Source of the DNA: Tamarix chinensis
Taxonomy: Eukaryota > Streptophyta > Magnoliopsida > Caryophyllales > Tamaricaceae
Direction: 5' to 3'
Length of the DNA stretch: 64,000 nt
NCBI GenBank assembly: GCA_030549775.1
Contig: CM060175.1
Span: 12,298,455 to 12,362,454 of the forward strand
Under the pieces are notes generated by a model. It had not been told where the DNA came from. It did not search any database and was given only the letters and a program-made list of their open reading frames with translations. The translations under genes and the position numbers were made by a program. Shown here in pieces: positions 60,856-64,000 of this stretch. The stretch's first letter is position 1. Each line of letters begins with the position of its first letter.

Positions 60856-61864
60856 TTTGATACTTTCTATTGTTTCCTTTTTTAAAAATTTTAGAAAATA
60901 ATATTTTTTTAATTTTTTCTCTCTATTTTTTTGCTTTCGTCTCTGCCAATGTTGTCGTTGGACAACTCATTTTTCACAATTTGTCATTTATCTCTTGTCT
61001 CTCTCTCCAAATACTTCTCCCATGTTTGGAGACTTGTAAAGTGAGGCAAGGGACGACACCTAACTGTCGTCTTCATCTTAAAAAGGTTTTCCATTTCAAA
61101 TTTTTTATTAGATTTTATATTAAAATTATTTAATTAATTTTTATTAAAAAATTAATTATATTAAACAAATTATCACTGATAAATATTAACTAATATAGAT
61201 AATAATTTTAAAATTTTTTTCTCTAAATTTTAATCAATTTAATCTATTTTTTTAAATATATATATATATATTTAAATTTTTTACCATCTCCATTTAAAAA
61301 AAATTTTAAAAATTATATTTTTTTTCATCTTTATTTCTCTGTCCCCGTCTCCACCGTCCCGTGCGCGTGCAATGCGGCCGCTTGTGAATACGGCCATTTA
61401 CGTCAAAGAGAAAGCTTCGGCCACACCAAAAAGTGGCCAACTTGTTAGTGTTGTTAGAGAGGGCTGGATTCCTTCTCTGCTTTTAGAGAGCCAAATATTA
61501 GTGAAAGAAAATAAGAACACTATTGTCAGTTACAGCATGTTGGCGGTCCCGTTCGTAAGGAGTAGTGCTATTTATCTAAACTTTAAATTTAATTAAATTT
61601 TTTTTAAAACAATATACATATTAATACATTAATTTTAATTTTTATTAATAATTAAATAACATAAAATAATAATAATAATATATTATAAAAAATTATGGCA
61701 TAAAAGTATAATAAATTTATTATTAGTATTATTTTTATTATAATCATCATTATTGTTGTTATTATAATAAAAAAAAAAAGATTTACATTTTTGTCCTAAT
61801 TTTATTTTAAGTTGTATTATTATTAGTTTGTATTACTTAATTATTAAAAAATAAAATTAATACA

Positions 61865-61912
<48 letters not shown>

Positions 61913-62480
61913 GTAAAATTTGATTTTTAGTTTGAGTTTAGAATTTGGGTAGGTAGTATTATTCGTTTGCAAGCATGTTCTAATTGATAAGTGTTAACTT
62001 ATGCCTATTTTTTCATTTTACTTTGTCATTTAGACAGCTTTGAATTAGGGATAATAATTTGCTAGTAGGTTTGGGGCTCTGTCGTGAAGAAAGTTCAAGG
62101 GAAGAATTTAGGGTTTAATTTTGGGAATAGGATGGGGATGGGTTTAGGGTATCCATCCTCAAATTTGTTCTGAATAATTATATATATATATAATTTTTTT
62201 ATAAAATATAAATTAAAATTATATTATAAAAAAATAGAATCAGATATCGATGGTGGAATTAGAGATAGGATTGGGTTTCAAGATCGATGATAGGGTCTGA
62301 TTTTTAAGGTCAAGGAATAAATCAATGATAAAGTCGGATATGAGGATTTGATCTTTCCATAAAATAGGGATGAAAAAAATTAGAGATCGGAATGGATTTT
62401 GAAATTATTTATCTTATCTGATTCAGAGATGAGGTTTCAGTTCCAACTCTCCCCATTGAAATCCCTATATCAAATGAATA
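58403..62480. other. AT-rich noncoding stretch
   Basis: No gene supported. It contains the 52-bp duplication at 59295, (TA)n tracts (60828-60851, 61866-61910), and two related AT-rich segments (about 60655-60960 and 61090-61360). These share TTAATTAATT, ATATAGATAATAA and a TCTCTCTATTT-like edge, suggesting an old ~430-bp duplication. Confidence 0.4.
59295..59398. repeat. 52-bp tandem duplication with ABRE/G-box core
   Basis: Units at 59295-59346 and 59347-59398 are nearly identical. Each contains ACGTGTCC, an ABRE-like core, followed by AACCACAACCACCAA; the second unit has a full CACGTG. No gene start was identified next to it. Confidence 0.8.
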
Positions 62481-62483
62481 GAT

Positions 62484-63610
62484 CTAAATGAGCTCAAATT
62501 TTATTGCATCACAAGGTAGAAATAACTTTAATCACAACTTGCAAATGAACTTATATACTACTAAAGCTACAACAATAAATATCAGATAAATCTTAAGATT
62601 ACAAAATAAATGAAATAATTAAGCAATGTTGATTAAAACCTAATGTCAAATAAATTTCAAATCCTAAAATAAATTATTTGAACCCCTAGATCCCGATAAA
62701 CTTAAACTTAACCAAAAATGAAAAATGAACTCAACCATTCCTTCATCTACCAACACAAAACATTAGATAAATCTAAAATCCTAAAATGAATAGACTAAAC
62801 TCTTAGATCTCTTAAACTTAAACACAAATTAAAAATGAGCTTAATAATATTTTAATAAACAAATGCTAAATAATAGATAAATCCTAAAACCTTAAACCCA
62901 TATTAGCTTAAATATAATCACAAATTAAAAATGAAATTGCCCAAAAATAAAAAGTAACTTAACCAAACTTTAATCTACAAATGCTAAACATTTGATAAAT
63001 CTAAAAATTCTAAAATAAATCAAATAAACCTCATGCCTTAGGTGAGCTGAAACTTAATCATGAAATGCAAATGAACTTCACCATTGTTTATAAATGTATT
63101 AAACACAACTTGATCTACAAACACTAAATATTAGAAAAATCTAAAACCCAAAAATAAATGAAATAAACCGTTGGACTCAAATGAACTTAAATTTAATTGC
63201 AGATTAAAAATGAACTTACCAAATATATAAAATAAAAAAAAACTTAAACATGCATAAAAAAAATTTGAATTTAATCATAGCCTAATCTACAAATGTAATA
63301 AACCCTTAAACCTACCATAGATAAAAAAATGATCTCAACATTTGATTAAAAATAAATTACTACTCTCTAATCTACAGATGACATGCATAAGATAAATCTA
63401 AAACCCCTAAAACAAATGGAGAAAATCCATAGGCCCCCATGAGCATAAATTGGGCCACAAATGAAAAGTGAACTTAAATTAAAATAAAAACAAAGAAAAA
63501 AGAATTGAACCAAAGAAGGAAATAAAAAAGGCTAAACATTTGATAAATCTAAACCCTACAAGAAATGGAATAAATCCTTAGACCCAAGTAAGCATGCACC
63601 TAACCACATA
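62484..63610. repeat. Degenerate ~128-bp tandem satellite
   Basis: The block TAGATAAATCTAAAA recurs at about 62584, 62765, 62875, 62992, 63133, 63390 and 63541, usually with AATCTACAAATGCTAAACA before it and CAAATTAAAAATGAACTTA after the next ~60 bp. Spacing is 110-180 bp, with one double-length gap. Confidence 0.7.
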
Positions 63611-64000
63611 ATAAAGAAGAACCTAACTATACCCTAACCCCTAAACCCCACTTCCCTAAGTAGCTATGTTCATAATATTTTTGTCTAGAGATAATGATGC
63701 TTTCGCTTTTCATGGTTGAATTAGAATCCTTTTAAAAAGCATAAGATCGAAGACCACATACAATGTGACCCATAACATGTGGGATCAGCTTCAATGGCGA
63801 AAGGCTGCATGTAGTGCTAGAGTTAGGGCATTTAAATGATGTCCTGGGACACATTAAAATCCACAATAATGCAAACAAATGTATTCTCATACTATTAATT
63901 TATACTAGTCTATTGGTTAGTGCATCCATTGATATATGGCAAAAGACTAGGGTTTGAAATCCCAATGGTGCACTGATCAATGGATACCTTTCTCTTTTAC
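63611..64000. other. Window end; possible tRNA-like A/B boxes
   Basis: No gene. TTGGTTAGTGCATC (63913) and GGGTTTGAAATCCC (about 63950) have A-box/B-box character and spacing, which could be a SINE head entering at the edge. Confidence 0.25.

Overview
The window reads as nuclear DNA of a flowering plant. It is AT-rich, has spliced genes with GT-AG introns, and is packed with plant transposon classes: long LTRs, an L1-type LINE, hAT, PIF/Harbinger, CACTA and FAR1/MULE. Interstitial TTTAGGG repeats and many AT-type microsatellites fit this. The species cannot be fixed from sequence alone. No bacterial, organellar or viral gene was seen.

Only one intact host gene is well supported. It is a five-exon minus-strand gene for an MscS-like (MSL10-type) mechanosensitive channel, 16208 down to 8366, with a first intron of about 5.3 kb. 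All splice phases agree and the model gives 601 residues. Everything else is repeat sequence or decayed transposon genes.

Layout. 1-3710: 3' part of a long LTR (copy D). 3711-8365: AT-rich, possibly an old antisense LTR-like element. 8366-16208: the MSL gene. 16209-19650: noncoding repeats. 19658-22056: PIF/Harbinger remnant (Myb-like protein plus DDE transposase). 22057-28800: microsatellites, small dispersed and tandem repeats, and weak coding traces. 28800-31750: LINE remnant. 32946-45970: one long LTR (copy A) carrying a hAT element (32952-36411) and a second LTR of the same family (copy B, 37117-41578). 45976-48208: AT-rich sequence with a (TAA)n-linked tandem repeat. 48209-56760: CACTA remnant whose transposase is split by LTR copy C (50968-56109), with an inverted copy of its own 5' end on the right. 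56768-57879: FAR1-like transposase remnant. 58183-58402: degenerate telomere-type repeats. 58403-64000: AT-rich noncoding sequence with a ~52-bp ABRE-containing duplication and a ~128-bp degenerate satellite.

The most unusual content is the LTR family. Copies A, B and C are about 4.5-5.1 kb, start TG (TA in B), end CA or TA, have 5-bp target duplications and no internal coding region, so they look like solo LTRs. All four copies contain a module of six CCACCGG(N)ATAATAGTGG motifs arranged as two triplets, although the minisatellites beside it differ between copy D and copies A-C. Target-site duplications let the order of the nested insertions be read directly.
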